Below are positions 46,864 to 54,968 of a DNA stretch of 64,000 nt, piece after piece. Numbering within the stretch: position 1 is the first letter of the stretch; the number at the start of each line of letters is the position of its first letter. The DNA lies in contig NZ_CP097800.1 in the NCBI RefSeq assembly GCF_000612545.2, positions 6,168,501 through 6,232,500 on the forward strand. Reading direction: 5' to 3'. The translations under genes were made by a program, and so were the position numbers. The notes under the pieces were generated by a model. That model was not told where the DNA came from and made no database searches. It saw only the letters and a list, made by a program, of their open reading frames with translations. Source of the stretch: Streptomyces sp. PCS3-D2. Lineage in GTDB: Bacteria; Actinomycetota; Actinomycetes; Streptomycetales; Streptomycetaceae.

Positions 46864-48366
46864 ATGGAACCCCGGGACACCATCCCGGCGATGGAGATCG
46901 ACGATCTGACCCCGGCCGAGCGCCGCGTATGGGAGGCCTTCCCGCGCGGTGACGGCATCGACTTCCGGGAGCACCCCGAGGACAGCTCCGTCGACGGGGC
47001 CGGCTGGGGACCCGGTCGCACGCTGCGTGCCGAGGTGCTGCGCGCCCTCCTGCTCGGTGCCGCCCCCGCCGTCGACGGCCGGGTCGCCGGGCTCAAGATC
47101 AAGGGCGCGAGGATCGTCGGCAAGCTCGACCTGCGCTACGCGGTGATCGACCACCCGATCCGGATGCGCGACTGCTGGTTCGAACGCAAACCGCTCCTGT
47201 ACGGCGCCCAGCTGAAGGCCCTGGTCCTCGGCTACTCCACCCTGCCCGGCCTCACCGCGGCCACCCTGCGCGTCGACGTCGTCCTGCGGCTCTCCTGCTG
47301 CCGGATCAGCGGCCCCGTGCGGCTCCAGGGCGCCAAGGTATCCGGCGGCCTCTTTCTCCAGGGCGCGGTCGTCGGCCCCACGGCGGGCGAGGAGGCGGAC
47401 GAACCCCCGCTCCAGCTCAACCACGCGGAGATCGGCACCGACATCATCGCCAACGACCTGACCGTCCACGGACAGCTCCGCCTCAACGGAGCCGTCGTCG
47501 GCGGCCAGGTCAGCCTCGACGACGCGCGCCTGCTCGCCCCCGGTGGCATCGCCCTGCACGCCGAAACCCTCTCGGTCGGCACCAACCTGCACGCCGCGCG
47601 GGCCCGGACGCAGGGCCGCGTCAACCTCACCGGCTCGCGGATACCCGGCCGCCTCAACCTCGCCCGCGCCGTTCTGGAGAACCCGGGCGGCATCGCCCTG
47701 CGCGCCTCCAGCTGCACCGTCGGCGAGGTGTGGCTGCCGTCCTGCGAAGACGTACGGGGCAGCGTGAACCTCAGGCGATCCCAGTTCGACCTGCTGAACA
47801 TGCGGCCCGGCACCTGGCGCGACCCGCTGCGCCTGGACGGTCTGACGTACCGCACGCTGGGCCCGCACCTGCCCGCCGAGGAGCGGCTGGCCGCGCTGGA
47901 GACCGGCGAGGCAGGCTACCTCCCGTACCCGTACGAACAGCTGGCCGCGGCCTACCGCACCGCGGGTGACGAGGAGGCGGCCCGCACGGTCATGCTCGCC
48001 AAACTGCGCCGGCACCGCCGCACGCTGCCCCGGCACACGCGCCTGTGGGGACTCCTGCAGGACGCGACCGTGGGCTACGGCTTCCGGCCGCTGCGCGCGG
48101 CCGGCTGGCTGACGGCGCTGCTGCTCACCGGGGCGATCGCGTTCGCGCTGGAGCCCCCGCGCCCGCTCAAGCAGGGCGAGGCGCCGGACTTCAACGCCGT
48201 CTTCTACACCATCGACCTGATGATGCCGATCATCGGCTTCGGTCAGGAGGAGGCCTTCGCGCCGAGCGGCTGGTACCAGTGGCTGTCGTACGTGCTGATC
48301 GTGACCGGCTGGATCCTCGCCACCACGACGGCGGCGGGCGTCAGCCGGTCACTGAGGCGGCAGTGA
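46864..48366 (+). CDS. Beta-helix membrane protein (often annotated membrane-associated oxidoreductase)
   Basis: A 500-residue protein. Residues about 85-330 are built of short repeating strands (KIKGARIVGKLDLRYAVIDH, RLNGAVVGGQVSLDDARLLA, NLTGSRIPGRLNLARAVLEN) typical of a pentapeptide-like or parallel beta-helix. A helical segment follows, then two membrane helices (about 402-428 and 468-492) with a conserved IDLMMPIIGFG stretch between them. I see no nucleotide-binding or redox motif, so the oxidoreductase label is unsupported. It begins 47 bases after the exporter gene and could share its transcript. Confidence 0.7.
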   Translation: MEPRDTIPAMEIDDLTPAERRVWEAFPRGDGIDFREHPEDSSVDGAGWGPGRTLRAEVLRALLLGAAPAVDGRVAGLKIKGARIVGKLDLRYAVIDHPIRMRDCWFERKPLLYGAQLKALVLGYSTLPGLTAATLRVDVVLRLSCCRISGPVRLQGAKVSGGLFLQGAVVGPTAGEEADEPPLQLNHAEIGTDIIANDLTVHGQLRLNGAVVGGQVSLDDARLLAPGGIALHAETLSVGTNLHAARARTQGRVNLTGSRIPGRLNLARAVLENPGGIALRASSCTVGEVWLPSCEDVRGSVNLRRSQFDLLNMRPGTWRDPLRLDGLTYRTLGPHLPAEERLAALETGEAGYLPYPYEQLAAAYRTAGDEEAARTVMLAKLRRHRRTLPRHTRLWGLLQDATVGYGFRPLRAAGWLTALLLTGAIAFALEPPRPLKQGEAPDFNAVFYTIDLMMPIIGFGQEEAFAPSGWYQWLSYVLIVTGWILATTTAAGVSRSLRRQ

Positions 48367-48390
48367 GGGCCGCGGAGGACCTGGAGAGCG

Positions 48391-48420
48391 GCGGAGGCCG
48401 CGGAGGCCGCGGAGGCCGCG
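48391..48420. repeat. 9-bp tandem repeat between convergent genes
   Basis: Three copies of GCGGAGGCC plus a partial one, between the beta-helix gene stop and the acyltransferase stop. Confidence 0.75.
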
Positions 48421-48424
48421 AGCG

Positions 48425-49096
48425 TCAGGCGGCCTTCGCCTTGGTGGCGTACATGTCGACGTACTCCTGGCCGGAGAGCCGCATGACCTCGGCCATCACC
48501 GAGTCCGTCACCGCACGCAGCACGTACCGGTCGCGGTCCATGCCCTCGTAGCGGGAGAACTCCATCGGCTTGCCGAAGCGGACGGTCACCCGGCCCGGGC
48601 GTGGCATCCCGGCGCCGCCGGGCTGCAGCTTGTCCGTGCCGATCATCGCGAACGGCACCACGGGGGCGCCGGTCATCAGGGTGAGGCGGGCGATGCCGGT
48701 GCGGCCCCGGTAGAGCCGGCCGTCGGGGGAGCGGGTGCCCTCGGGGTAGATGCCGAAGATCTTGCCCTCTTCGAGGATCCTGCGGCCGGTCATCAGGGCC
48801 GCCACGCCGCCGTTGGCGCCGTCCCGGTCGACGGGGATCATCCCGGCGCCGGTGAAGAACCACGCCATGAGCCGGCCCTTGACGCCCTTGCCGGTCACGT
48901 ACTCGTCCTTGCCGATGAAGTGGACCGTGCGGTCGCACACCAGGGGCAGGATCATGGAGTCGATGAAGGTGAGGTGGTTGCCCGCCAGAATCACCGGTCC
49001 GGAGCCGGGGATGTTCTCGACGCCCTCCACGCGGGTGCGGAACATCGTGCGCATGACCGGTCCGACAGTGGCTTTGATGAGCTTCGTACGGAACAA
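48425..49096 (-). CDS. 1-acyl-sn-glycerol-3-phosphate acyltransferase family (PlsC)
   Basis: A 223-residue acyltransferase. Motif I is NHLTFID (His41, Asp46, the HX4D catalytic pair); motif III is YPEGTRSPDG, binding the glycerol phosphate; and VPFAMIGTDKL is motif IV-like. It acylates lysophosphatidic acid or a related lysolipid at the membrane. A long hairpin lies in its 5' region (49129-49153). Confidence 0.88.
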   Translation of the reverse strand: MFRTKLIKATVGPVMRTMFRTRVEGVENIPGSGPVILAGNHLTFIDSMILPLVCDRTVHFIGKDEYVTGKGVKGRLMAWFFTGAGMIPVDRDGANGGVAALMTGRRILEEGKIFGIYPEGTRSPDGRLYRGRTGIARLTLMTGAPVVPFAMIGTDKLQPGGAGMPRPGRVTVRFGKPMEFSRYEGMDRDRYVLRAVTDSVMAEVMRLSGQEYVDMYATKAKAA

Positions 49097-49128
49097 CGTG
49101 GGCCCTCCGGCATCGAAAAGAGGCTCGC

Positions 49129-49153
49129 GCCCCCACCGCTCGGCGGTGGGGGC
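49129..49153 (-). promoter_or_regulatory. Hairpin upstream of the acyltransferase gene
   Basis: GCCCCCACCGC (49129-49139) and GCGGTGGGGGC (49143-49153) form an 11-pair stem with loop TCG, 33 bases before the minus-strand start. It may be part of the leader or end an upstream transcript. Confidence 0.4.
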
Positions 49154-49379
49154 AGGTGAGGACGATACTCGCGGGTCAGCTCCGAGCGCACATCGGGTTC
49201 ACGTGTCGGATACGCATTGTTGACGCGTGTTTTCGCCATGTTCCCCGGATGTGCCTCCGAGACACCCCCTGCGGCCACCCCCTCTGTCTACCATCGGCAC
49301 GCCGATCGCGGGCCGCGGGATGCCGTGACGCCACAGGTCCCGGGACCGCCGGCCCCTTTCATGACGAGGAGTGGCACTC

Positions 49380-50549
49380 ATGACACAGGGTGGGGCAGCG
49401 CGGCGCACGGTCCTGGGGGCGGCGGTCCTGGCGGCGGGGGCGGGGATCACCCCTCTCGCGGCGGGACCGGCCTCCGCGTCCGCCGTGGGCGGCGGGCACG
49501 GCGCCCAGGGCTACCGGGGCCTGCCGTACCCGGCGGTCATCGGCCACCGCGGCGCCAGCGGCTACCGGCCCGAGCACACGCTCGGCTCCTACCAGCTGGC
49601 CCTCGACCTCGGGGCGGACATCGTGGAGCAGGACCTGGTCCCGACCCGCGACGGCCACCTGGTGTGCCGCCACGAGAACGAGATCGGCGGGACCACCGAC
49701 GTCGCAGACCACCCCGAGTTCGCCTCCCGGCGCACCACCAAGTCCGTCGACGGGGTTTCGGTCACCGGCTGGTTCACCGAGGACTTCACCCTCGCCGAGC
49801 TGAAGACCCTGCGCGCCAAGGAGCGCATCCCCGCCCTCCGCCAGCGCAACACGCTCTACGACGGCCAGTGGGCCGTCCCCACCTTCGAAGAGGTGCTCCG
49901 CTGGGCCGACCGCGAGGGCCGGCGGCGCGGCGAGCCGGTCTGGCTGCACGTCGAGACCAAGCACCCCAGCTATTTCCGTGGCCTGGGCCTCGGCCTGGAG
50001 GAGCCCCTCGCCCGACTGCTGCGTCGGTACGGGCGCGACGGCCGGAACGCCGCCGTCTTCCTCCAGTCCTTCGAGCCCTCCAGCATCCAGCGGCTGTCCC
50101 GGCTGGTCTCCGCACCCCGCGTGGTACTGCTCTCCGGTGCGGGTACCCGCCCCTGGGACTTCGAACGGGCGGGGGACCCGCGCACGGTCGCCGACCTGGT
50201 CAAGCCCGAGGGCCTCCGGTGGATCGCCGGGTTCGCCCAGGGCATCGGCCCCACCATGGACCTGATCCTCCCGCGCGACGCGGCCGGCCGCCTCGGCGCT
50301 CCGACCACCCTGGTCAGGGACGCCCACGCCCGGGGGCTGCTGCTGCACCCCTACACCGCGCGCAACGAGAACAGCTTCCTGCCGGCCGAGTACCGCAGGG
50401 GTACGGATCCGGCCGCCTACGGCGATGCCCTCGGGGTCTTCCGCACCTACTTCGAGCAGGGCATCGACGGCATTTTCACCGACAACCCGGACACCGGGCT
50501 GCTCGCTGCCGAGGCCTTCCGGCCGGGCCGGCGCCCCGTCAACGGCTGA
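49380..50549 (+). CDS. Secreted glycerophosphodiester phosphodiesterase
   Basis: A 389-residue exported GDPD. The signal (1-36) has an ARR twin-arginine-like start. The catalytic TIM barrel has IGHRGASGYRPEHT (His56, Arg57, Glu/His further on) and DIVEQDLVPTRDGHLVCRHE with the metal-binding acids and catalytic His; DGIFTDNPD closes the barrel. It releases glycerol-3-phosphate from deacylated lipids or wall teichoic polymers outside the cell. ATG 49380 follows GAGGAG; the in-frame GTG 49371 overlaps that site. Confidence 0.92.
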   Translation: MTQGGAARRTVLGAAVLAAGAGITPLAAGPASASAVGGGHGAQGYRGLPYPAVIGHRGASGYRPEHTLGSYQLALDLGADIVEQDLVPTRDGHLVCRHENEIGGTTDVADHPEFASRRTTKSVDGVSVTGWFTEDFTLAELKTLRAKERIPALRQRNTLYDGQWAVPTFEEVLRWADREGRRRGEPVWLHVETKHPSYFRGLGLGLEEPLARLLRRYGRDGRNAAVFLQSFEPSSIQRLSRLVSAPRVVLLSGAGTRPWDFERAGDPRTVADLVKPEGLRWIAGFAQGIGPTMDLILPRDAAGRLGAPTTLVRDAHARGLLLHPYTARNENSFLPAEYRRGTDPAAYGDALGVFRTYFEQGIDGIFTDNPDTGLLAAEAFRPGRRPVNG

Positions 50550-50622
50550 GCGCCGCTTCCCGAACGAGTGGGCCTCGCCCGGCAGGGAAACCGCCGGGCA
50601 GGTCCCGCTCGTCCCGCTCGGC

Positions 50623-51186
50623 ATGGACCTGCTGAAGGACCCCGACCTCGTGACCGGGCTGGGCCCGCTGCTCTCCGCGGAGGCTGCGGCCGAGGCCCCG
50701 GCCGCCGGAGTGGACGCGGCCGACCTCGAACAAGCCGTCTGGGTCAGGCTGCTGGAGAGCGGCCGCCGCGCGCCCGATCCCGAAGACCCCGCCGAACCGG
50801 CCCGCTGGCTGCGCCGGGCGGTACGGGCGGAGGCCAGGCTGGCCCGCCGCCGGGCCAGCCGCGAGATCCCCTACGGCCACCGCAGCCACTCCGCGGACGA
50901 CGGTCCGCAGCCCCGTGCCGCCAGTGGGAGCGCACCCGAAGACGCCCTGCTGCACGGCGAGGAGAACCGCGTCCTGCGGTCGGCCGTCGCCCGGTTGCCC
51001 GGACGCTGTCCCGAGCTGATGAGGGCACTTCTTTCGCCCAGGGACCTCACATACCGTGAAATCGCAGGAGAGTTGGGTATCTCACAAGGAAGTTTAGGGC
51101 CCGTGCGTTCCCGTTGCCTGGGATGTCTGCGCAGAATGCTCGCGGCAGAGGTTGCGGCTCCTGGCCTTCGGGGAAGGGAGCGGTAG
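50623..51186 (+). CDS. RNA polymerase sigma-70-family factor (ECF-like)
   Basis: A 187-residue protein. A region 2-like part (about 30-85, DLEQAVWVRLLESG then ARWLRRAVRAEARLARRR) and a region 4 helix-turn-helix (about 120-172, LTYREIAGELGISQGSLGPV) are separated by a Pro/Ser-rich linker. Region 2 is shorter and more divergent than in usual ECF factors, and no anti-sigma gene is adjacent. The open frame runs back to 50425, but ATG 50623 is the first plausible start after the GDPD gene. Confidence 0.72.
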   Translation: MDLLKDPDLVTGLGPLLSAEAAAEAPAAGVDAADLEQAVWVRLLESGRRAPDPEDPAEPARWLRRAVRAEARLARRRASREIPYGHRSHSADDGPQPRAASGSAPEDALLHGEENRVLRSAVARLPGRCPELMRALLSPRDLTYREIAGELGISQGSLGPVRSRCLGCLRRMLAAEVAAPGLRGRER

Positions 51187-51223
51187 ACCAACGGGCTACC
51201 AGGTGAGCTGGAGGCATGCGCAC

Positions 51224-51730
51224 ATGGGCATGAGCGTGACCATTTCGGCGGCGGTCGCCGAGGACGCCGAGCAGATCTTCAAACTGCAGTACCTGGCTTT
51301 CCAGCGCGAGGCAGAGCTGTACGGCAACTACCTCATCCAGCCGCTCACCCAGTCCCTGGACTCCCTGAAGGGGGAGCTCGCGAAGGACACCGTCCTCGTG
51401 GCCCGGCTCGGCGACGAGGTCGTCGGCACCGTGCGCGGCAGTGTGGACGAGGAGGGCACCGCGAAGATCGCCAAACTCTGCGTCCACCCGCGCCTGCAGG
51501 GCCACGGGCTCGGCGCGCGCCTGCTGCGCGCTGTGGAGGAGGCCCTCGCGAGCCCCGGCACCGCGACCCGCTTCCGCCTGCACACCGGTCACAAGAGCGA
51601 GTCCAACCTGCGCCTCTACCGCAAGGCCGGCTATGTGAAGGTCGGCGGGCGCACGGCGTCCGACGGCGTGCAGTTGGTGATCCTGGAGAAGGACGCCAAG
51701 GCCCCCACCGACTTCGCGGTCAGCGCCTGA
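51224..51730 (+). CDS. GNAT-family N-acetyltransferase
   Basis: A 168-residue acetyltransferase. The acetyl-CoA pyrophosphate loop is VHPRLQGHGLGARLLRAVEE (about residues 88-107), preceded by AKIAKLC and followed by LHTGHKSESNLRLYRKAGYV. The substrate is unknown. GGAGG nine bases ahead supports ATG 51224; ATG 51230 is possible. It lies 37 bases after the sigma factor gene. Confidence 0.83.
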   Translation: MGMSVTISAAVAEDAEQIFKLQYLAFQREAELYGNYLIQPLTQSLDSLKGELAKDTVLVARLGDEVVGTVRGSVDEEGTAKIAKLCVHPRLQGHGLGARLLRAVEEALASPGTATRFRLHTGHKSESNLRLYRKAGYVKVGGRTASDGVQLVILEKDAKAPTDFAVSA

Positions 51731-51737
51731 CCCGGCG

Positions 51738-52157
51738 TCAGCGCCTGCGCAGCCACAGCATCCCGGTGATCGGCAGGATCACCGGGATGAACAGATAGCC
51801 CATGCCGAACTGCGACCAGACGGTGGTGTCGGGGAAGGACTCCGGGCGCACCAGGGTCCAGGTGCCCACGGCCAGTACGCCCGCCAACTCCGCGGCGCAG
51901 CAGGCCAGTGCAGCCCGGCGCGCCGTCTCGCCGCCGCGCACGAGCGAGTAGGTGATGAAGGCGTACGCCAGCGCCGCCACCGCGGACAGCGAGTAGGCCA
52001 GCGGCGCCCGGTCGAACTCGGTGGAGATCTGGAAGGCCGACCGGGAGACCGCGCCCACCACCATCACCCCGTAGAGCCACACCAGCAGCAGCCCGGGTCC
52101 GGAGACCAGCCGCTTGCGCCCGGCGGGGGCGGCGGTCGTCGTGTCAGCGTCAGGCAC
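51738..52157 (-). CDS. Small integral membrane protein
   Basis: A 139-residue protein with four predicted membrane helices (for example LLLVWLYGVMVVGAV and YLFIPVILPITGMLW) and a positively charged C-terminus. No family is recognised. Its start overlaps the end of the upstream membrane gene by eight bases, so the two are co-translated and may form a complex. Confidence 0.72.
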   Translation of the reverse strand: MPDADTTTAAPAGRKRLVSGPGLLLVWLYGVMVVGAVSRSAFQISTEFDRAPLAYSLSAVAALAYAFITYSLVRGGETARRAALACCAAELAGVLAVGTWTLVRPESFPDTTVWSQFGMGYLFIPVILPITGMLWLRRR

Positions 52158-52518
52158 CGGCGGTTCCCCAGATGTCGTAGAGCCGTACTTCGAGGACGGC
52201 GAGGACGACCGCGCCCGCGGCCACCGTCACCGATCCCCACTTGGTCCGCTCGGTCAGGGAGAGCAGCCCGGCGGCCGGTACCGCGGCGAAGGCGCCGAGC
52301 AGGTAGGCCACGAAGATCACCGAGCCCTCGTCGGGCCTCTCGCCCCGGCCCAGCTGGACCAGGCCGATCACCAGCTGGGCCAGGACCAGTACGGTCACGA
52401 CGGCCATGCCGATGAAGTGCCAGTCCTTGGTCGGCTGGTCCCGCAGCGCGGCGAAACCGCACCAGGCGGCGAGGGCGAGTGCGGCCACGCCGATGGCGAC
52501 CGTCAGGGCGTCGAGCAT
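52150..52518 (-). CDS. Small integral membrane protein
   Basis: A 122-residue protein with four predicted membrane helices (LTVAIGVAALALAAWCGF, FIGMAVVTVLVLAQLVIGLV, VIFVAYLLGAFAAVPAAGLL, VTVAAGAVVLAVLEV). Resembles conserved actinobacterial membrane proteins of unknown role. It is the first gene of a two-gene minus-strand operon. Confidence 0.72.
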   Translation of the reverse strand: MLDALTVAIGVAALALAAWCGFAALRDQPTKDWHFIGMAVVTVLVLAQLVIGLVQLGRGERPDEGSVIFVAYLLGAFAAVPAAGLLSLTERTKWGSVTVAAGAVVLAVLEVRLYDIWGTAGA

Positions 52519-52761
52519 GCAGCGAGGGTATTACGGGCCGGAGAGCCCCGGGCGCGCGCCCCTTCTCCCGCGGCGGTCCCCACGTGGCCGCCGCTCCCGG
52601 GCGCCGTCCCCCGCGTCGTCGGCCGGACCGTGGTCTTGACCACAGAGGTGCCCGCCGCCCGACCCCGGCAGGTGGTCGGGGGGGCGGCCCGGGACGCCGT
52701 GTCGGCGCAGGTCGGCGGCATGATCGGCCGGGTGGGGCGGGTGGCTGCGTTCGGCCGATGG

Positions 52762-52800
52762 TGTCCGGTATGCGGCCGAAAAATGTCCGGTATCCGGACA
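52762..52800 (+). promoter_or_regulatory. Palindromic operator upstream of metNIQ
   Basis: TGTCCGG-TAT-CCGGACA (52784-52800) is a perfect dyad, and the half-site TGTCCGGTAT also occurs at 52762-52771, 22 bases earlier. A -35-like TTGATC (52804-52809) follows directly, so a bound repressor would block transcription. Confidence 0.6.
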
Positions 52801-52840
52801 GTTTTGATCGGTGAGGGGTCAGGTCTGCTTTACTGGGCCC

Positions 52841-52927
52841 ATGACCACGACGAGCAGCCGCACCCTTGCGACCGAGGCGACCATGACGCCCGGTGCTCGC
52901 TGTATGTGTCGAATGCGCGCCTTCTGA
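52841..52927 (+). CDS. Leader peptide of the methionine importer operon
   Basis: A 28-residue reading frame beginning MTTTSSRTLATEA and ending MTPGARCMCRMRAF then TGA, with three internal Met and two Cys codons clustered near its end. It lies downstream of a -35-like TTGATC and a T-rich -10 area ending about six bases before the ATG, so it is probably the first, leaderless cistron. Codon-specific stalling at Cys/Met codons is the usual logic of such attenuators. It is too short to be confident of alone; position and composition support it. Confidence 0.6.
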   Translation: MTTTSSRTLATEATMTPGARCMCRMRAF

Positions 52928-53130
52928 GGGCCCCTTCCTGAGCCTCGCGCCCCGAAGCGAGACCGGCAGCGCCAGTGCGTCCCCACCGGATGGACCACCC
53001 GGCCTGCTCATGCCCCGCGCACACGTCGACGCCATCGATTTCTGACGGTTCGTCCCGTATCGCGTCCCCAGATGTTTGCCCCGTGCCCGGCAGCCCGCTG
53101 CGCCGTGCACTCGACAGCGACGGAATTCCT

Positions 53131-54189
53131 GTGATCACCACATCGGGCCTCACGAAGGTCTACCAGTCCCGTGGCCGCGAGGTCACCGCCCTGGACGGCG
53201 TCGACCTCCACGTCCGCGAGGGCGAGGTATACGGAGTCATCGGCCAGAGCGGCGCGGGCAAGTCCTCCCTGATCCGCTGCGTGAACCTGCTGGAGCGCCC
53301 CACCACCGGCACCGTGCACGTCGACGGGGTCGACCTCACGGCGCTCGCCGGCCGCGGCCGACGGGCCGGCAAGGAACTCCGCGAGGCCCGCAGCCGCATC
53401 GGCATGGTCTTCCAGCACTTCAACCTGCTGTCCTCGCGCACCGTCCAGGCCAACATCGAGCTGCCCCTGGAGATCCTCGGCGTCTCCGGCCGCGAGCGCT
53501 CCCGCAAGGCCCTCGAACTCCTCGACCTGGTCGGCCTCGGCGATAAGGCCAAGGCCTACCCCGCCCAGCTCTCCGGCGGCCAGAAGCAGCGCGTCGGCAT
53601 CGCCCGCGCCCTGGCCGGCGACCCCAAGGTGCTGCTCTCCGACGAGGCCACCAGCGCCCTTGATCCCGAGACCACCCGCTCCGTCCTGAAGCTGCTGCGC
53701 GACCTCAACCAGCAGCTCGGCCTCACCGTACTGCTCATCACGCACGAGATGGACGTCGTCAAGACCGTCTGCGACTCGGCCGCGCTGATGAAGAAGGGCC
53801 GCATCGTCGAGTCCGGCACGGTCGCCGAGCTGCTCGCCACCCCCGGCTCCGAGCTCGCCGACGAGCTCTTCCCGGTCACCGGCACGGCCACCGGCCCCGA
53901 CCGCACGGTCGTGGACGTCACCTTCCACGGCGAGGCCGCCGCCCAGCCGGTCATCTCGCAGCTCTCGCGTACGTACAACATCGACATCTCGATCCTCGGC
54001 GCCGCGATGGACACCGTCGCCGGCCGGCTGATCGGCCGCATGCGCATCGAACTGCCCGGCCGCTACGAGGACAACGTCGTGCCCGTCGGCTTCCTGCGCG
54101 AGCAGGGCCTCCAGGTCGACGTCGTCGACGACATCGACATCGACATCGACAACGAACTGGCCGAACTGGTCAAGGACGGTGCCCAGTGA
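53131..54189 (+). CDS. metN: Methionine ABC transporter ATP-binding protein
   Basis: A 352-residue ATPase of the D/L-methionine importer. Walker A is GQSGAGKSS with Lys44, the signature is LSGGQKQR, and Walker B runs LLSDEATSALD. The C-terminal NIL domain (about 265-340, VDVTFHGEAAAQPVISQLSR) senses methionine and inhibits transport when the pool is high. GTG 53131 begins the ATPase; the upstream frame to 52975 is the leader region. A short acidic run (DIDIDIDNE) near the end is unusual. It overlaps metI by four bases. Confidence 0.94.
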   Translation: MITTSGLTKVYQSRGREVTALDGVDLHVREGEVYGVIGQSGAGKSSLIRCVNLLERPTTGTVHVDGVDLTALAGRGRRAGKELREARSRIGMVFQHFNLLSSRTVQANIELPLEILGVSGRERSRKALELLDLVGLGDKAKAYPAQLSGGQKQRVGIARALAGDPKVLLSDEATSALDPETTRSVLKLLRDLNQQLGLTVLLITHEMDVVKTVCDSAALMKKGRIVESGTVAELLATPGSELADELFPVTGTATGPDRTVVDVTFHGEAAAQPVISQLSRTYNIDISILGAAMDTVAGRLIGRMRIELPGRYEDNVVPVGFLREQGLQVDVVDDIDIDIDNELAELVKDGAQ

Positions 54190-54854
54190 CCTGGTCCGAG
54201 ATGCAGCCCCTGCTCACCCAGGGCACCTACGACACCCTCTACATGGTCCTGTGGTCCACCCTGGTCACCGTGGTCGGCGGACTGCCCATCGGCATCCTGC
54301 TCGTCCTGACCGACAAGGGCGGCCTGCTGCAGAACCAGCCGCTCAACAAGGTCCTCGGCGTGATCGTGAACATCGGCCGCTCGCTGCCGTTCATCATCCT
54401 GCTGATCTTCCTGATCCCGGTCACCACCGCCGTCGTCGGCACCTTCATCGGCCCCACCGCCATGATCGTCCCGCTCGCCGTCGGTGCGATCCCCTTCTTC
54501 GCCCGGCTCGTCGAGACCTCCGTCCGCGAGGTGGACCACGGCCTCGTCGAAGCCGTCGAGTCCATGGGCGGCGGCATCCCCACCCTGGTCGGCAAGGTGC
54601 TCCTGCCGCAGGCCCTGCCCTCCCTGGTCGCCGGCGTCACCACCACCGTCATCACCCTCGTCGGCTACTCCGCCATGGCGGGCGCCGTCGGCGGTGAAGG
54701 ACTCGGCTCCAAGGCCATCACGTACGGCTTCCAACGCTTCGAGACCGGCTTCATGGTCGCCACGGTCGTGGTCCTCGTCGCCCTCGTCACCGTGGTCCAG
54801 CTGATCGGCGACGGCGCCGTCCGCCTCCTGGCCCGCCGCGGCCGGACGGCCTGA
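54186..54854 (+). CDS. metI: Methionine ABC transporter permease
   Basis: A 222-residue permease with five membrane helices and the MetI-type loop EAVESMGGGIPTLVGKVLLPQALPSLVAG, which contacts MetN. The start is GTG 54186, overlapping the metN stop (GTGA). Confidence 0.93.
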   Translation: MTWSEMQPLLTQGTYDTLYMVLWSTLVTVVGGLPIGILLVLTDKGGLLQNQPLNKVLGVIVNIGRSLPFIILLIFLIPVTTAVVGTFIGPTAMIVPLAVGAIPFFARLVETSVREVDHGLVEAVESMGGGIPTLVGKVLLPQALPSLVAGVTTTVITLVGYSAMAGAVGGEGLGSKAITYGFQRFETGFMVATVVVLVALVTVVQLIGDGAVRLLARRGRTA

Positions 54855-54968
54855 CCGCCACACCACGGGCCGCGACCCCCACTGATTTCCCCACAGAGCC
54901 CGCACTTGTCGTGCTTGGGCCACCACCAGCAAGTCCTCGGTACTTGTTCAGCAAGAAAGGCACTCTTC

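Larger units (their letters stand above)
52519..53130 (+). other. 612-base control region and leader of the methionine importer
   Basis: It holds a palindromic operator (52762-52800), a 28-codon leader peptide (52841-52927) and about 200 bases between that peptide and metN. A small hairpin CTCGC / GCGAG sits at about 52937-52955. I compared it by eye with SAM-I, SAM-II and SAM-IV riboswitch cores and see no match. 52519-52740 has nothing I recognise. Confidence 0.55.

Noticed and set aside
52928-53130. A SAM riboswitch before metN
   Set aside because: The conserved cores of SAM-I, SAM-II and SAM-IV are not recognisable; only one small hairpin is present.
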